DNA of 64,000 nucleotides from Flammeovirga pacifica (GCF_000807855.2 NZ_JRYR02000001.1:4120045-4184044); one strand, 5' to 3'; shown: positions 8,062 through 17,034, numbered from the stretch's first letter. The notes: generated from the letters alone by a model not told the origin. Numbers and translations are program-made.

Positions 8062-9075
8062 ATGAATAAATGGATTAGCACCGCTCTTAGTACTTTATTT
8101 ATCATTACTTCAGCTCAAGCACAAGAATTCGATGATATGTATTTCACTAAAGCGGATAGAGAGGTATTAAGTGCAAAGCCAGCTGCCATTCCGGTAGATA
8201 TGGGAATGCATAGTTTTCCTGCTACACCGGAAAGAGAAAACCCTCAAAGTAGATTTTCAAATCCTGATGGAGCAGGATCTGGATATGGATATAATTATTA
8301 TGTAACTGAAGAAGGAGTGATTCCTTCATCAATTCCAACAGAAGGTAATGCTTATATGGAGGCAACTCAAGGTATGAGTATTGCTGAACAGGCAGGTCAA
8401 ACCTCAGGTAGTGGAGGATTCTTTTCGAATCCATCAGTAAGTGTTGGTATGAGTGCCGGTACATATGGTACAGGTACAAGTATTGGGATTGGATTTGGGA
8501 ATAATTCAGCCTTTCAATTAGGATTAGGTATTGGCATGGGCATGGGTATGGGAATGTACCCTGGTTATGGCATGGGCTATCCTGGTATGGGATGGGGTAT
8601 GGGTTACCCTGGTTACGGTATGGGCTATCCTGGCATGGGATGGGGTATGGGTTACCCTGGTTATGGCATGGGCTACCCAGGCATGGGATGGAATGATCCA
8701 ATGTATGGTTACGGTTACCCTGGATATGGCTACCCTGGCATGGGATGGGGTTATAGACCTGTTTATCAAAGACCTCAATCACCAGAACAAAGAGCGTATG
8801 CAAATAGTGTGAGAAATCGTTCTGTTGCTCAAGCAAATAAAGGTTTAAAATATCCATCAAGATATAGAACACCTTCTACAGCTTCATCAGGAACAAGAAC
8901 AAGTACTCCATCAAAGAGTTCAAGATATAATAACACTAGAAGTTCTGATCCATTTAATAACAATTCATTTGGAAGACCTTCGTATAATTCTGGTGGATCT
9001 TCATTTAGAGCATCACCATCGTTTGGAGCTGGCAGAAGTTCAGGTTCCGCAGGTAGATCAATCAGAAGAAGATAA
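8062..9075 (+). CDS. secreted Gly/Met/Tyr/Pro-rich repeat protein
   Basis: I prefer the ATG at 8062 because it starts directly with a signal peptide (MNKWISTALSTLFII...AQA). An ATG at 8020 would add 14 unlikely residues. The mature protein has a Gly-rich segment (about residues 135-170) and then three near-identical 16-residue repeats, GMGYPGYGMGYPGMGW, plus a degenerate fourth. A Ser/Arg/Asn-rich tail ends in SGSAGRSIRRR. No catalytic motif is visible. The composition recalls structural or adhesive extracellular proteins. It is followed by a strong terminator, so it is probably monocistronic. Confidence 0.8.
   Translation: MNKWISTALSTLFIITSAQAQEFDDMYFTKADREVLSAKPAAIPVDMGMHSFPATPERENPQSRFSNPDGAGSGYGYNYYVTEEGVIPSSIPTEGNAYMEATQGMSIAEQAGQTSGSGGFFSNPSVSVGMSAGTYGTGTSIGIGFGNNSAFQLGLGIGMGMGMGMYPGYGMGYPGMGWGMGYPGYGMGYPGMGWGMGYPGYGMGYPGMGWNDPMYGYGYPGYGYPGMGWGYRPVYQRPQSPEQRAYANSVRNRSVAQANKGLKYPSRYRTPSTASSGTRTSTPSKSSRYNNTRSSDPFNNNSFGRPSYNSGGSSFRASPSFGAGRSSGSAGRSIRRR
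8543..8755 (+). repeat. 48-bp tandem repeats encoding GMGYPGYGMGYPGMGW
   Basis: Three close copies and a divergent fourth sit in tandem. Copies differ mainly at third codon positions (ggt/ggc, tat/tac), which suggests selection on the peptide with some age to the repeat. Because the period is a multiple of three, copy-number change would keep the frame. Confidence 0.8.
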
Positions 9076-9097
9076 TATCAAACTAATATATATCAAT

Positions 9098-9130
9098 AAG
9101 GATGTTTCTACCCGAAGCATCCTTTTTTTA
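9098..9130 (+). terminator. rho-independent terminator after the repeat protein
   Basis: An 11-bp stem with one G-U pair (aaggatgtttc / gaagcatcctt), followed by a run of seven T. Confidence 0.88.
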
Positions 9131-9193
9131 AATTTACTCTCTAAAACTACTATCTCCTATCTTTATTATTCTAAATAATTATCAAAAATACTT

Positions 9194-10939
9194 ATGATAA
9201 ATAACTTAACAGGGAGGAAATTATTCATCTTAACGATATTTTTTTTAGTATCGGTAGGTACTAACGGACAAACGGTTCCAGCAAGTGGCTATTTTAAAGA
9301 TGTGGTTAATTTTTCACAACAAAACCCCACAGGAACCGCAAGAGTGAGAGGACTTGGTGGTGCAGGAGTATCTTTAGGTGGAGACTTCTCTCATGCAGTG
9401 CTTAACCCAGCAGGTCTAGGTTTCATGCGAAAATCTGAATATCATTTCTCTGCAGGAATGGGTTTTACTGGAGCAGAAGCTAGCGGAACAGGAACAACAG
9501 GTACTGGGAATACTTCAAAGTTCTTCTTACCAGAATTTGGTATAGTATGGGCGAACTCTAAATCGAGTAATAATGGAACTGGCGGTGGATGGAGAGGAGG
9601 AGCATTCTCTATATCTTTTAATAGACTGGCAGATTATAATCAAAATATATCATATACCGAAGATGGCTCAAATAAGACTTCTATGCTAAATTATTTAGAG
9701 GAAGCCGCATTTGGTATAGAAAAAAAATATATGGATGAAGCTAAAAATTATTATGCACAAGGGTATCCTTTTTTAGCTTTGGATGAAATGGCTTATTACC
9801 TCGATTTAATTAAACCTGTTTATGGTGATGATCCTGATAGCTATAATTACTATTATATTCTAGATAGAGATAAAAATGGGTTCACATCAACTCCTATTTC
9901 TAAAAGAATGCAGGTTCAAGAAACCAAAGGTGGGCAGTATGAGACAAGTTTTGCCTACGGAGCAAATTATGACGATAAATTTTATATTGGAGGTAAATTA
10001 GGTGTTGTTCATACTAATTATCATAAAACATCATCTTATGTAGAAGAGAGAGATGGTGATTTAACATATTTGGGACTAAATGAAGATTTTAGAACTACAG
10101 GGTGGGGAATTAATCTTCAAGCAGGTATGATTTGGAGGCCAATTGATGCTATTCGATTGGGAGCAACAATAACATCTCCAACATGGCATAGTATGACTGA
10201 TAATTATTCTGCCAATATGACTAGAGATTATGATAATTATATTTGGAATGATGCTGAGTATCAAAATAAACATTTCGCAGGCGATGAACCTTCTTATGTT
10301 TATAATCCTGAAGGAGCAAACTTATATAACCCAAATGCACAGAATGAAGATACGAAGTATAATGGTAGAAAATCAGCATCACATGAGACCATAAGAACAA
10401 CATACAATATGAATACTCCTTGGAAAGCTTCTGGTGGACTTTCTACTATTTTTGGTAAAAAGGGGTTCTTGACGGTAGATGTAGAGTATGTAGGTAATTC
10501 TGCTATGAAAATCACTAAGATGGAGACCTTTTATGGAGGGGCATACGAAGGTTTTCCTACAGAAACCCAAGGTGATAATGAAATACTAAATGCAGAATAT
10601 AGAAATACCTTCAACATTCGTTTAGGTGGTGAATATCGAATCAGTAAACAATTTAACCTTCGCGCAGGATACGCTTATTACCAAGATCCTCAGAAGGAAG
10701 AATATAACTTAGGAGTCGATAAGAGTAGACAATTCTATTCTGGAGGCCTAGGTTACAGAAATAAAGCATTTTATATGGATATGGCAGTAATATATTCTCA
10801 ATGGAAAAGTTTACATAGTCCTTATCAGTTAGATGCAAACTTTGTTGATGAAAGTGGTAACACAGTATTAATTTACCCAATTACTGACATTCAAAGTAGT
10901 CGCACAGAAGTAATATTTAGTATCGGAAAACGCTTTTAA
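9194..10939 (+). CDS. FadL/OmpP1-like outer-membrane beta-barrel protein
   Basis: A 581-residue protein with a signal peptide ending TNGQ. The N-terminal plug-like region ARVRGLGGAGVSLGGDF followed by NPAGLGF is characteristic of the FadL/OmpP1 and PorV-like barrels of Bacteroidota. The chain then alternates aromatic strands and Asn/Asp/Tyr-rich loops and ends in Phe (FSIGKRF), as expected for BAM-dependent insertion. Relatives import hydrophobic compounds or serve as shuttle proteins of type IX secretion. I cannot choose between these. The next gene starts 6 bp downstream, so the two are co-transcribed. Confidence 0.78.
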   Translation: MINNLTGRKLFILTIFFLVSVGTNGQTVPASGYFKDVVNFSQQNPTGTARVRGLGGAGVSLGGDFSHAVLNPAGLGFMRKSEYHFSAGMGFTGAEASGTGTTGTGNTSKFFLPEFGIVWANSKSSNNGTGGGWRGGAFSISFNRLADYNQNISYTEDGSNKTSMLNYLEEAAFGIEKKYMDEAKNYYAQGYPFLALDEMAYYLDLIKPVYGDDPDSYNYYYILDRDKNGFTSTPISKRMQVQETKGGQYETSFAYGANYDDKFYIGGKLGVVHTNYHKTSSYVEERDGDLTYLGLNEDFRTTGWGINLQAGMIWRPIDAIRLGATITSPTWHSMTDNYSANMTRDYDNYIWNDAEYQNKHFAGDEPSYVYNPEGANLYNPNAQNEDTKYNGRKSASHETIRTTYNMNTPWKASGGLSTIFGKKGFLTVDVEYVGNSAMKITKMETFYGGAYEGFPTETQGDNEILNAEYRNTFNIRLGGEYRISKQFNLRAGYAYYQDPQKEEYNLGVDKSRQFYSGGLGYRNKAFYMDMAVIYSQWKSLHSPYQLDANFVDESGNTVLIYPITDIQSSRTEVIFSIGKRF

Positions 10940-10945
10940 CATACT

Positions 10946-12160
10946 ATGTATAAAATTATCAATGACCCAATTTATGGATTTGTATCTATTGGATCAGAAT
11001 TTATCTTAGAGCTTGTAAATCATCCTATTTTTCTAAGGCTAACACGTATTAGACAGATGGGGTGTTCTAGTGTAGTATACCCCGGAGCACAGCATACCCG
11101 GTTTAGTCATGCACTAGGTGCAATGCATTTGATGAAATCAGCCATTGAGTCATTGACTAGAAAAGGAACAAAAGTATCGGAAGAGGAAAAAGAAGCAGCA
11201 ATGATTGCTATTCTTTTACATGATATTGGACATGGTCCTTTTTCCCACGCATTAGAAAAAATACTTCTAAATGTTCATCATGAAGATTTATCATTATTCT
11301 TGATGCATCAGTTAAACGCTGAAATGGACGGAAAATTGAATATGGCTATTAAGATGTTTACAGGTGAATACCCAAGACAGTTTTTCCATCAAATGGTCTC
11401 TAGTCAGTTAGATATGGACCGTTTAGATTATCTTCAAAGAGATTGTTTTTTTTCAGGAGTTATTGAAGGGAGTGTTGGAGCAAGTCGAATCATAAAAATG
11501 TTGGATGTTCATCAAGATGAAATTGTCATCTTAGAAAAGGGCATTTATAGTATTGATAGATTTTTGAATGCTCGTCGAATGATGTACTGGCAAGTGTATC
11601 TTCATCGAACAGGTTTAGCGGCAGAGTTGATGTTACAAAGTCTAATCAAAAGGGCTAAGTACTTATTAGAAAAAGGTCATCCGTTAGAATGTGATCCTGA
11701 TTTGAGATTTTTTCTTGAGCATTCAATTTCAAAAGAAAATTTTGAGAGTGATCCTAAAATATTAGATCATTATTTACAGTTAGATGACTTTAATATATGG
11801 ACAGCAATAAAGGCTTGGAGAAATAGTGGAGATAGAGTTTTAGAAGTTCTTGTTGATGGCATATTAAATAGAAAAATCTTTGAATGCGAGCTTAGCAGTG
11901 AAGAAATCAACGTTCAAAAAATAAAATCTGTAAATAAATCTTTACGTGAGAAAAATTTTTCTGAGGAAGAAATTGCTTACTTGAGTATGCATGGAAAAGT
12001 AACTAATGCAGCTTATACTTCTGATAAGCAGAATATTAAAGTAAAGATGAAGGATGGAGGGATATTGGATATTTCTAATGCTTCTGATCTATCAAACATA
12101 GAAGCATTAACTAAAATTGTTACAAAATTCTATCTATGCCAACCCAAAGTTGTATCTTAG
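10946..12160 (+). CDS. HD-domain phosphohydrolase (COG1078-like)
   Basis: A 404-residue protein starting MYKIINDPIYGFVSI, typical of the dNTPase-like HD family related to SAMHD1. Metal ligands are visible as TRFSHALG (first His), ILLHDIGHGPFSHALE (HD pair) and SQLDMDRLDYLQRDC (distal Asp). Relatives hydrolyse nucleotides, but the substrate is not defined here. It lies 6 bp after the FadL-like gene and just before lpxD. As far as I recall, an HD gene beside lpxD is common in Bacteroidota, which suggests a shared transcript. Confidence 0.88.
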   Translation: MYKIINDPIYGFVSIGSEFILELVNHPIFLRLTRIRQMGCSSVVYPGAQHTRFSHALGAMHLMKSAIESLTRKGTKVSEEEKEAAMIAILLHDIGHGPFSHALEKILLNVHHEDLSLFLMHQLNAEMDGKLNMAIKMFTGEYPRQFFHQMVSSQLDMDRLDYLQRDCFFSGVIEGSVGASRIIKMLDVHQDEIVILEKGIYSIDRFLNARRMMYWQVYLHRTGLAAELMLQSLIKRAKYLLEKGHPLECDPDLRFFLEHSISKENFESDPKILDHYLQLDDFNIWTAIKAWRNSGDRVLEVLVDGILNRKIFECELSSEEINVQKIKSVNKSLREKNFSEEEIAYLSMHGKVTNAAYTSDKQNIKVKMKDGGILDISNASDLSNIEALTKIVTKFYLCQPKVVS

Positions 12161-12240
12161 CGTGATTTTTTGTTCGTTGGTCGAATGAATATCAAAAAAT
12201 AATTAAATTCTTATAATTAAATAAGAGGGAAGACCGCATT

Positions 12241-13284
12241 ATGAAATTGGAAATAACCGTACAACAGATAGCAATGTTACTTCAAGGTGAAGTAGTCGGA
12301 GGAGATGCTAATGCTAAAGTTTCAACGATTGCTAAAATTCAAGAAGGAGAACAAGGAGCTATCTCTTTTTTAGCCAATATGAAATATGAAGAATTCATTT
12401 ATTCTACTAAAGTTAGTGCGGTTATTGTTAGTAAATCATTTGAACCAAAACAAGAAGTGCCATGTGCAATGATTGTTGTGGAAGATGCTTATGCGGGATT
12501 CACAGATCTACTTACAGAATATCAAAGAATGTTGAGTCTAGCAAAAGTAGGAATTGAACAACCTGCTTTTATAGATGAATCTGTTGATATGGATAAAGCG
12601 ACTGCTTATGTAGGTGCTTTTACTTATATCTCAAGAGGTGTGAAGATTGGTAAGAATGTCAAAATTCATCCTCAAGTATTTATTGGTGAAGGTGTAGAAA
12701 TTGGAGACAACTGTGTTTTATATGCAGGCGTAAAGATTTGTCATGGATCTAAATTAGGAAATAATTGTACTTTACAAGCTGGAGCAGTCATAGGATCTGA
12801 TGGATTTGGATTTGCACCTCAAAAAGATGGTACATACAAAACAATACCTCAAATAGGTAATGTTATATTAGAAGATAATGTAGATGTTGGAGCGAATACC
12901 GTAGTGGATAGAGCAACAATGGGGTCTACAATATTGAAAAAAGGAGTGAAATTGGATAATTTAATTCAAATTGCTCATAATGTGGTGGTAGGAGCAAATA
13001 CTGTGATTGCCTCACAAACAGGTGTATCTGGATCTAGTGAAATTGGTGAAAATTGTATGATTGGTGGACAAGTAGGTGTATCGGGTCATATTAAAATAGC
13101 CGATAGAACTATGGTTGCAGCCCAATCAGGACTTGCACAAGGGTTGGAAAAACCGGGAACAAGAATAATGGGTTCTCCAGCAATTCCTTCTATAGAGCAC
13201 CTAAAATCTTTTGCAGTTTACAGGAAGCTACCTGAGTTACAAAGAATTGTAAGAGATCTTGAAAAAAAAGTATTAAGTTTGTAG
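12241..13284 (+). CDS. lpxD: UDP-3-O-(3-hydroxyacyl)glucosamine N-acyltransferase
   Basis: A 347-residue protein. Residues 1-100 are the LpxD-type uridine-binding domain (KLEITVQQIAMLLQGEVVGG, then GAISFLANMKY). From about 110 on there are hexapeptide repeats of a left-handed beta-helix. The catalytic His region is seen as LDNLIQIAHNVVVGANTVIA, and the chain ends in the helical PAIPSIEHLKSFAVYRKLPEL segment. The enzyme adds the second 3-hydroxyacyl chain in lipid A synthesis, from acyl-ACP, in the cytoplasm. It is first in an lpxD, lpxC/fabZ, lpxA series. Confidence 0.96.
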   Translation: MKLEITVQQIAMLLQGEVVGGDANAKVSTIAKIQEGEQGAISFLANMKYEEFIYSTKVSAVIVSKSFEPKQEVPCAMIVVEDAYAGFTDLLTEYQRMLSLAKVGIEQPAFIDESVDMDKATAYVGAFTYISRGVKIGKNVKIHPQVFIGEGVEIGDNCVLYAGVKICHGSKLGNNCTLQAGAVIGSDGFGFAPQKDGTYKTIPQIGNVILEDNVDVGANTVVDRATMGSTILKKGVKLDNLIQIAHNVVVGANTVIASQTGVSGSSEIGENCMIGGQVGVSGHIKIADRTMVAAQSGLAQGLEKPGTRIMGSPAIPSIEHLKSFAVYRKLPELQRIVRDLEKKVLSL

Positions 13285-13360
13285 TCAGGTAATTTTATTA
13301 CCGACGAATTAATTAGAAATAAACCAAGTAGTTAAGCAATTTATTTGCTAAACCTATTGA

Positions 13361-14764
13361 ATGATGTATACAAAACAGCATACAATTAAAGCACCAGTGA
13401 CCGTTGAAGGCGTTGGTATTCACACAGGAGCCATTAGTAAAATGGTATTTTTACCTGCAGAGGAAAATCATGGTTACAAATTTCAAAGAGTTGACATCGA
13501 AGGTCAGCCAATTGTAGATTGTGATGTAGATAATGTAGTAGATGTATCGAGAGGTACTACTATCGAACAAGATGGTGCAAGAGTAAATACTGTTGAACAC
13601 GTATTAGCGGCCTTAGTAGGTTTACAAATAGATAACGTACTTATTCAAATTGATGGTCCTGAACCACCAATTATGGAAGGTAGCTCTATTAAATTTGTAG
13701 AAGCGTTAATGGAAGTAGGTATTGAAGAGCAATCTATGTTGCGTAATTTCTTCGAAGTTCCAGAAGGTGTTTTCTACAAAGAGGATGATAGAAAAGTAGA
13801 AATTGCAGCATTACCATTAAATGATTATCGTTTAACAGTAATGGTAGATTATAATTCTCCGGTATTAGGATCTCAACATGCTGCTTTAAATAATATTGAA
13901 GATTTCGCTTCAGAAATTGCTTCATCAAGAACATTCTGCTTTTTACATGAAGTAGAAGCATTAAGAAAAGCCAACCTAATTAAAGGTGGTAACTTCAATA
14001 ATGCGATCGTTGTTGTTGATCAAGTGGTTAATCAAGAAACATTAGACGAATTAGCTGAATTATTTGAATTGCCATCAGTAGAAGTTGCTGAAGAAGGTAT
14101 TTTAAATAATGTAGAACTTCGTCACCCTAATGAACCTGCTCGTCATAAATTACTTGATATGGTTGGTGATTTAGCTTTAGTAGGTAGACCTATTAAAGGA
14201 CAAATTTTAGCAGCTCGTCCTGGACATGCCGCTAATGTTGCTTTTGCAAGAAAATTAAAGAGTCTGATGTTGAAATCGGCACGTAAGAATGTTCCTACGT
14301 TCGACCCTCAACAACAAGCTGTTTATGATATCAATCAAATTGAAGAATTACTTCCTCATAGATACCCATTTAGATTGGTTGATAAGATCACAGAAATTAC
14401 AGATAAATATGTAATTGGTGTGAAAAATGTAACAATCAATGAGGAATTCTTTATGGGACACTTCCCAAGTAACCCTGTTATGCCTGGTGTTCTTCAAATT
14501 GAAGCCATGGGACAAACAGGAGGAATCTTGGTGTTAAACTCTGTAGATAATCCTTCTAATTACTGGACTTACTTTGTAGGTGTAGAAGAATGTAAATTTA
14601 GAAAGATGGTTGTTCCAGGTGATACTTTGGTCATAAAATGTGAACTCCTTATGCCTATTAGGAGAGGAATTGCTAAGATGAAAGGTCAGGCTTTTGTTGG
14701 TGATAAACTAGTTACTGAAGCTATTATGACAGCTTCCCTGGTTAAAAAAGATAATAACGCTTAA
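13361..14764 (+). CDS. lpxC-fabZ: bifunctional UDP-3-O-acyl-GlcNAc deacetylase / 3-hydroxyacyl-ACP dehydratase
   Basis: A fusion of 467 residues. Residues 1-310 are LpxC, with Zn-binding and active-site segments NTVEHVLAALVGL and LRHPNEPARHKLLDMVGDL and the C-terminal ARPGHAANVAFARKL. Residues 325-467 are FabZ (LLPHRYPFRLVDKI, then the hot-dog active site FFMGHFPSNPVMPGVLQIEA). LpxC makes the committed step of lipid A synthesis. FabZ dehydrates 3-hydroxyacyl-ACP and so competes for the same acyl chains. The fusion is established for Bacteroidota. The second codon is also ATG (13364) and may be the true start. Confidence 0.96.
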   Translation: MMYTKQHTIKAPVTVEGVGIHTGAISKMVFLPAEENHGYKFQRVDIEGQPIVDCDVDNVVDVSRGTTIEQDGARVNTVEHVLAALVGLQIDNVLIQIDGPEPPIMEGSSIKFVEALMEVGIEEQSMLRNFFEVPEGVFYKEDDRKVEIAALPLNDYRLTVMVDYNSPVLGSQHAALNNIEDFASEIASSRTFCFLHEVEALRKANLIKGGNFNNAIVVVDQVVNQETLDELAELFELPSVEVAEEGILNNVELRHPNEPARHKLLDMVGDLALVGRPIKGQILAARPGHAANVAFARKLKSLMLKSARKNVPTFDPQQQAVYDINQIEELLPHRYPFRLVDKITEITDKYVIGVKNVTINEEFFMGHFPSNPVMPGVLQIEAMGQTGGILVLNSVDNPSNYWTYFVGVEECKFRKMVVPGDTLVIKCELLMPIRRGIAKMKGQAFVGDKLVTEAIMTASLVKKDNNA

Positions 14765-14771
14765 AAATATT

Positions 14772-14812
14772 AAAAGGATGAGTAAATTGTATTAATGATT
14801 TACCCATCCTTC
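14772..14812 (+). terminator. intercistronic hairpin between lpxC/fabZ and lpxA
   Basis: A stem of about 14 bp (aaggatgagtaaat with atttacccatcctt) without a proper T run. It may be a partial terminator or a processing or stabilising element that sets lpxA levels. Confidence 0.6.
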
Positions 14813-14851
14813 CTTCAATTTATATTGATGGAGTCACTCATCTAGTTTGAA

Positions 14852-15649
14852 ATGATGTCAAAGAATCCTTACGCTGAGAAATATCCGATGACCAATATCC
14901 ATCCAGATGCAAAAATTGCAGAGGGTGTGACTGTAGATCCTTTTGCCACTATTCAGGGAGATGTTGAAATTGGTGAAGGAACATGGATTGGTCCAAATGC
15001 AGTAATTATGGACGGAGCACGTATTGGTAAAAATGTAAAAGTTTTTCCGGGTGCTTGTATTTCTGGTATTCCTCAGGACTTGAAATTTAAAGGAGAACAA
15101 ACACTTACTTATATTGGTGATAATACTACTTTAAGAGAATGTGTGACTGTAAGTAGAGGTACTACTGATAAAATGAAAACTGTTGTAGGAAGCAATTGTA
15201 TGTTGATGGCCTACGTTCATATTGCCCATGATGTAATTATGGGAGATAATTGTATTTTATCTAATTCTACTCAGATTGCAGGTCACGTAGAAATTGCAGA
15301 CCATGTAATTATTGCAGGTACTGCCGCTGTGCATCAGTTTGTAAAAATTGGATCGCATGCATTTATTGCTGGTGGATCTTTGGTAAGAAAAGATGTGCCT
15401 CCATTTGTAAAAGCAGCAAGAGAACCTTTAAGTTACTGCGGTATTAATTCTGTAGGATTAAGAAGAAGAGGATATGAGAGTGAATCGTTACAAGAGATTC
15501 ATGAAATGTATCGTTTAATATATACTAGAGGATTTACTATTGCTGAAGCAACTAGAACTATGGAAGAGGAATTTGTCCCTTCTGAGGAAAGAGATGCAAT
15601 ATTAGGTTTCTTGAAAGACTCTGAAAGAGGAATTATAAAAGGATATTAA
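14852..15649 (+). CDS. lpxA: acyl-[ACP]:UDP-GlcNAc O-acyltransferase
   Basis: A hexapeptide-repeat enzyme for the first step of lipid A synthesis. The beta-helix begins with IHPDAKIAEGVTVDPFATI and includes the catalytic-His region LMAYVHIAHDVIMGDNC. The C-terminal helical part (CGINSVGLRRRGYESESLQEIHEMYR) is typical of LpxA. At 265 residues it is slightly long. The ATG at 14888 (MTNIHPDAK) would give the usual N-terminus, and 14855 is another possibility. It is the third gene of the lpx series and is followed by a strong hairpin with a T run. Confidence 0.95.
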   Translation: MMSKNPYAEKYPMTNIHPDAKIAEGVTVDPFATIQGDVEIGEGTWIGPNAVIMDGARIGKNVKVFPGACISGIPQDLKFKGEQTLTYIGDNTTLRECVTVSRGTTDKMKTVVGSNCMLMAYVHIAHDVIMGDNCILSNSTQIAGHVEIADHVIIAGTAAVHQFVKIGSHAFIAGGSLVRKDVPPFVKAAREPLSYCGINSVGLRRRGYESESLQEIHEMYRLIYTRGFTIAEATRTMEEEFVPSEERDAILGFLKDSERGIIKGY

Positions 15650-15668
15650 TTTCAAAAAGAAATATTTA

Positions 15669-15706
15669 AACCATCTTTTCAATAGAGAAGATGGTTTTAT
15701 TTTTTA
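15669..15706 (+). terminator. strong terminator directly before the ABC ATPase start
   Basis: A perfect 10-bp stem (aaaccatctt / aagatggttt) with a 10-base loop and the T-rich tail tattttttaa. The next ATG is at 15710, only 11 bases after the stem. Confidence 0.88.
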
Positions 15707-15709
15707 AAA

Positions 15710-16324
15710 ATGAATATTGAAGTAAAAGAATTAGGAAAGCGTTTTGCTAGAGAATGGATTTTCAAAAATATCAATTATACTTTTGAAAGCGGTGCCTCTT
15801 ACGCTATAACCGGTGGAAACGGTAGTGGTAAATCAACTTTTGTAAAACTATTAGCTGGAATCAGTGATCCTTCAAAAGGTAAAGTCAGTTATTATGATAA
15901 TAAAAAAGTTATTAACGTAGAAGATGTTTGGAAAGAAATAGCATTGGCGGGTCCATATACCGAATTAATTGAAGAATTTACTTTAGAAGAACATCTAGAT
16001 TTTCATTTTTCTTTGAAAAAAGGAATAAAATCAAAAAATGAAATTATAAATATTCTAGGATTCGAAAAAGCCAAAAATAAGCAGATTCAGGACTTTTCAT
16101 CAGGAATGAAACAGAAGTTAAAGTTAGCGTTAGCATTCTTTACAAAGGCGAAAATTTTACTTTTAGATGAGCCTACATCAAATTTAGATGCTAAAAATAT
16201 TGAATGGTATCAAAATTGGTTAGAGACTATAAAGGAAAATAAAATATTGATTATCTGTAGTAATCAAAAGTATGAATATGAGATGTGTAGTGAAATAATA
16301 TCTATTGAAAGTTATAAAATCTAA
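15710..16324 (+). CDS. ABC transporter ATP-binding protein (orphan)
   Basis: A 204-residue nucleotide-binding domain. Walker A is GGNGSGKST (residues 35-43), the signature is FSSGMKQKLKLALA (near 128), and Walker B is ILLLDEPTSNLD (near 150). The chain is short, like CcmA or small export ATPases. No permease gene is adjacent, so the partner is unknown. The start cannot move downstream without losing the first beta strands, although it sits almost against the lpxA terminator. A stretch lacking TAnnTTTG precedes it, so expression probably relies on read-through from the lpx transcript. Confidence 0.85.
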   Translation: MNIEVKELGKRFAREWIFKNINYTFESGASYAITGGNGSGKSTFVKLLAGISDPSKGKVSYYDNKKVINVEDVWKEIALAGPYTELIEEFTLEEHLDFHFSLKKGIKSKNEIINILGFEKAKNKQIQDFSSGMKQKLKLALAFFTKAKILLLDEPTSNLDAKNIEWYQNWLETIKENKILIICSNQKYEYEMCSEIISIESYKI

Positions 16325-16334
16325 ATTGAATTAT

Positions 16335-16342
16335 TATATTTG
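16335..16342 (+). promoter_or_regulatory. -7 element for the small lipoprotein gene
   Basis: TATATTTG, an exact match to TAnnTTTG, lies 65 bp before the ATG at 16407. No clear TTG is found at -33. Confidence 0.5.
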
Positions 16343-16406
16343 TAACAGTCGGTCTCCTTATTTCAATTGTCTCTATTACATTCTAAAACTTAAAAAAACT
16401 TTTGTA

Positions 16407-16817
16407 ATGAAAAACATTTGGAAAAACGCATTATTAGTTCTTTCGCTAATTGGTTTAATGGTAACAGTTTCTAGCTGTGGTGGTGATGATGGCGGTAGCG
16501 ATCCAGCTCCAACATCTACTACATACGCAACTACAAGCATTACTTATCCTGATGGTGAAACAGCTCCAAGCGTAACGGTAACAATGGTGTTACACTCTGA
16601 CAAAGTTACAGTATCGGGTGTTGGTGGAGAAACTTTAGTTCCAGCTTTGGAAGATAAAGACTACGATTACACAGCTTTCAATGCTCTTTGGACTGAAGGT
16701 TCTGTTAGTTCATCAACTAACGCAGACAATGTTACTTTAGTGAAAACTGAAACATCGTCTACTTCAAGAACAAAAGGTACTGAAAGAAACTATACTTACA
16801 CATTCAAGAAGCAATAA
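16407..16817 (+). CDS. small lipoprotein of unknown function
   Basis: From the ATG at 16407 the protein begins with a Lys-rich n-region, a hydrophobic core and the lipobox VSSC followed by GGDDGGSDP. The acidic/Gly run after the Cys is typical of surface-exposed Bacteroidota lipoproteins. The mature domain of about 110 residues is Thr/Ser/Val-rich and looks all-beta. It has no motif I recognise. An upstream ATG at 16305 lies inside the ABC gene and adds a non-signal leader, so I reject it. It has its own promoter-like element and terminator. Confidence 0.8.
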   Translation: MKNIWKNALLVLSLIGLMVTVSSCGGDDGGSDPAPTSTTYATTSITYPDGETAPSVTVTMVLHSDKVTVSGVGGETLVPALEDKDYDYTAFNALWTEGSVSSSTNADNVTLVKTETSSTSRTKGTERNYTYTFKKQ

Positions 16818-16860
16818 TAATCAAGTTTTTGATTGTAAGGAAAGACCTTATTGAAATAAG

Positions 16861-16893
16861 ACCCTATTACGTATTCGTGATGGGGTTTTTTTT
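16861..16893 (+). terminator. rho-independent terminator of the lipoprotein gene
   Basis: Left arm accctattacg pairs with cgtgatggggt (two G-U pairs), followed by eight T. Confidence 0.85.
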
Positions 16894-17034
16894 GTCTATT
16901 ATTTTTTTAAGGATGATAGAAGGAGACATTCTATGAACACAATGATATTTACCTTTTAAATTGATATTAACATAATTCAAGAAAGTCAATAGCCAAAAAC
17001 AGTATGATCAAATTTTATTTGATTTTTAATACCT

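Noticed and set aside
8222-8872. 216-codon minus-strand frame with His/Gln/Pro/Tyr-rich repeats
   Set aside because: It is antisense to the tandem-repeat protein, whose repeats keep the frame open on several frames; the plus-strand gene has a signal peptide and terminator.
16924-16962. 8-codon frame after aggaga, possible leader peptide before the symporter
   Set aside because: Its position is before the predicted -7 box at 17035, so it would not be on the symporter transcript.
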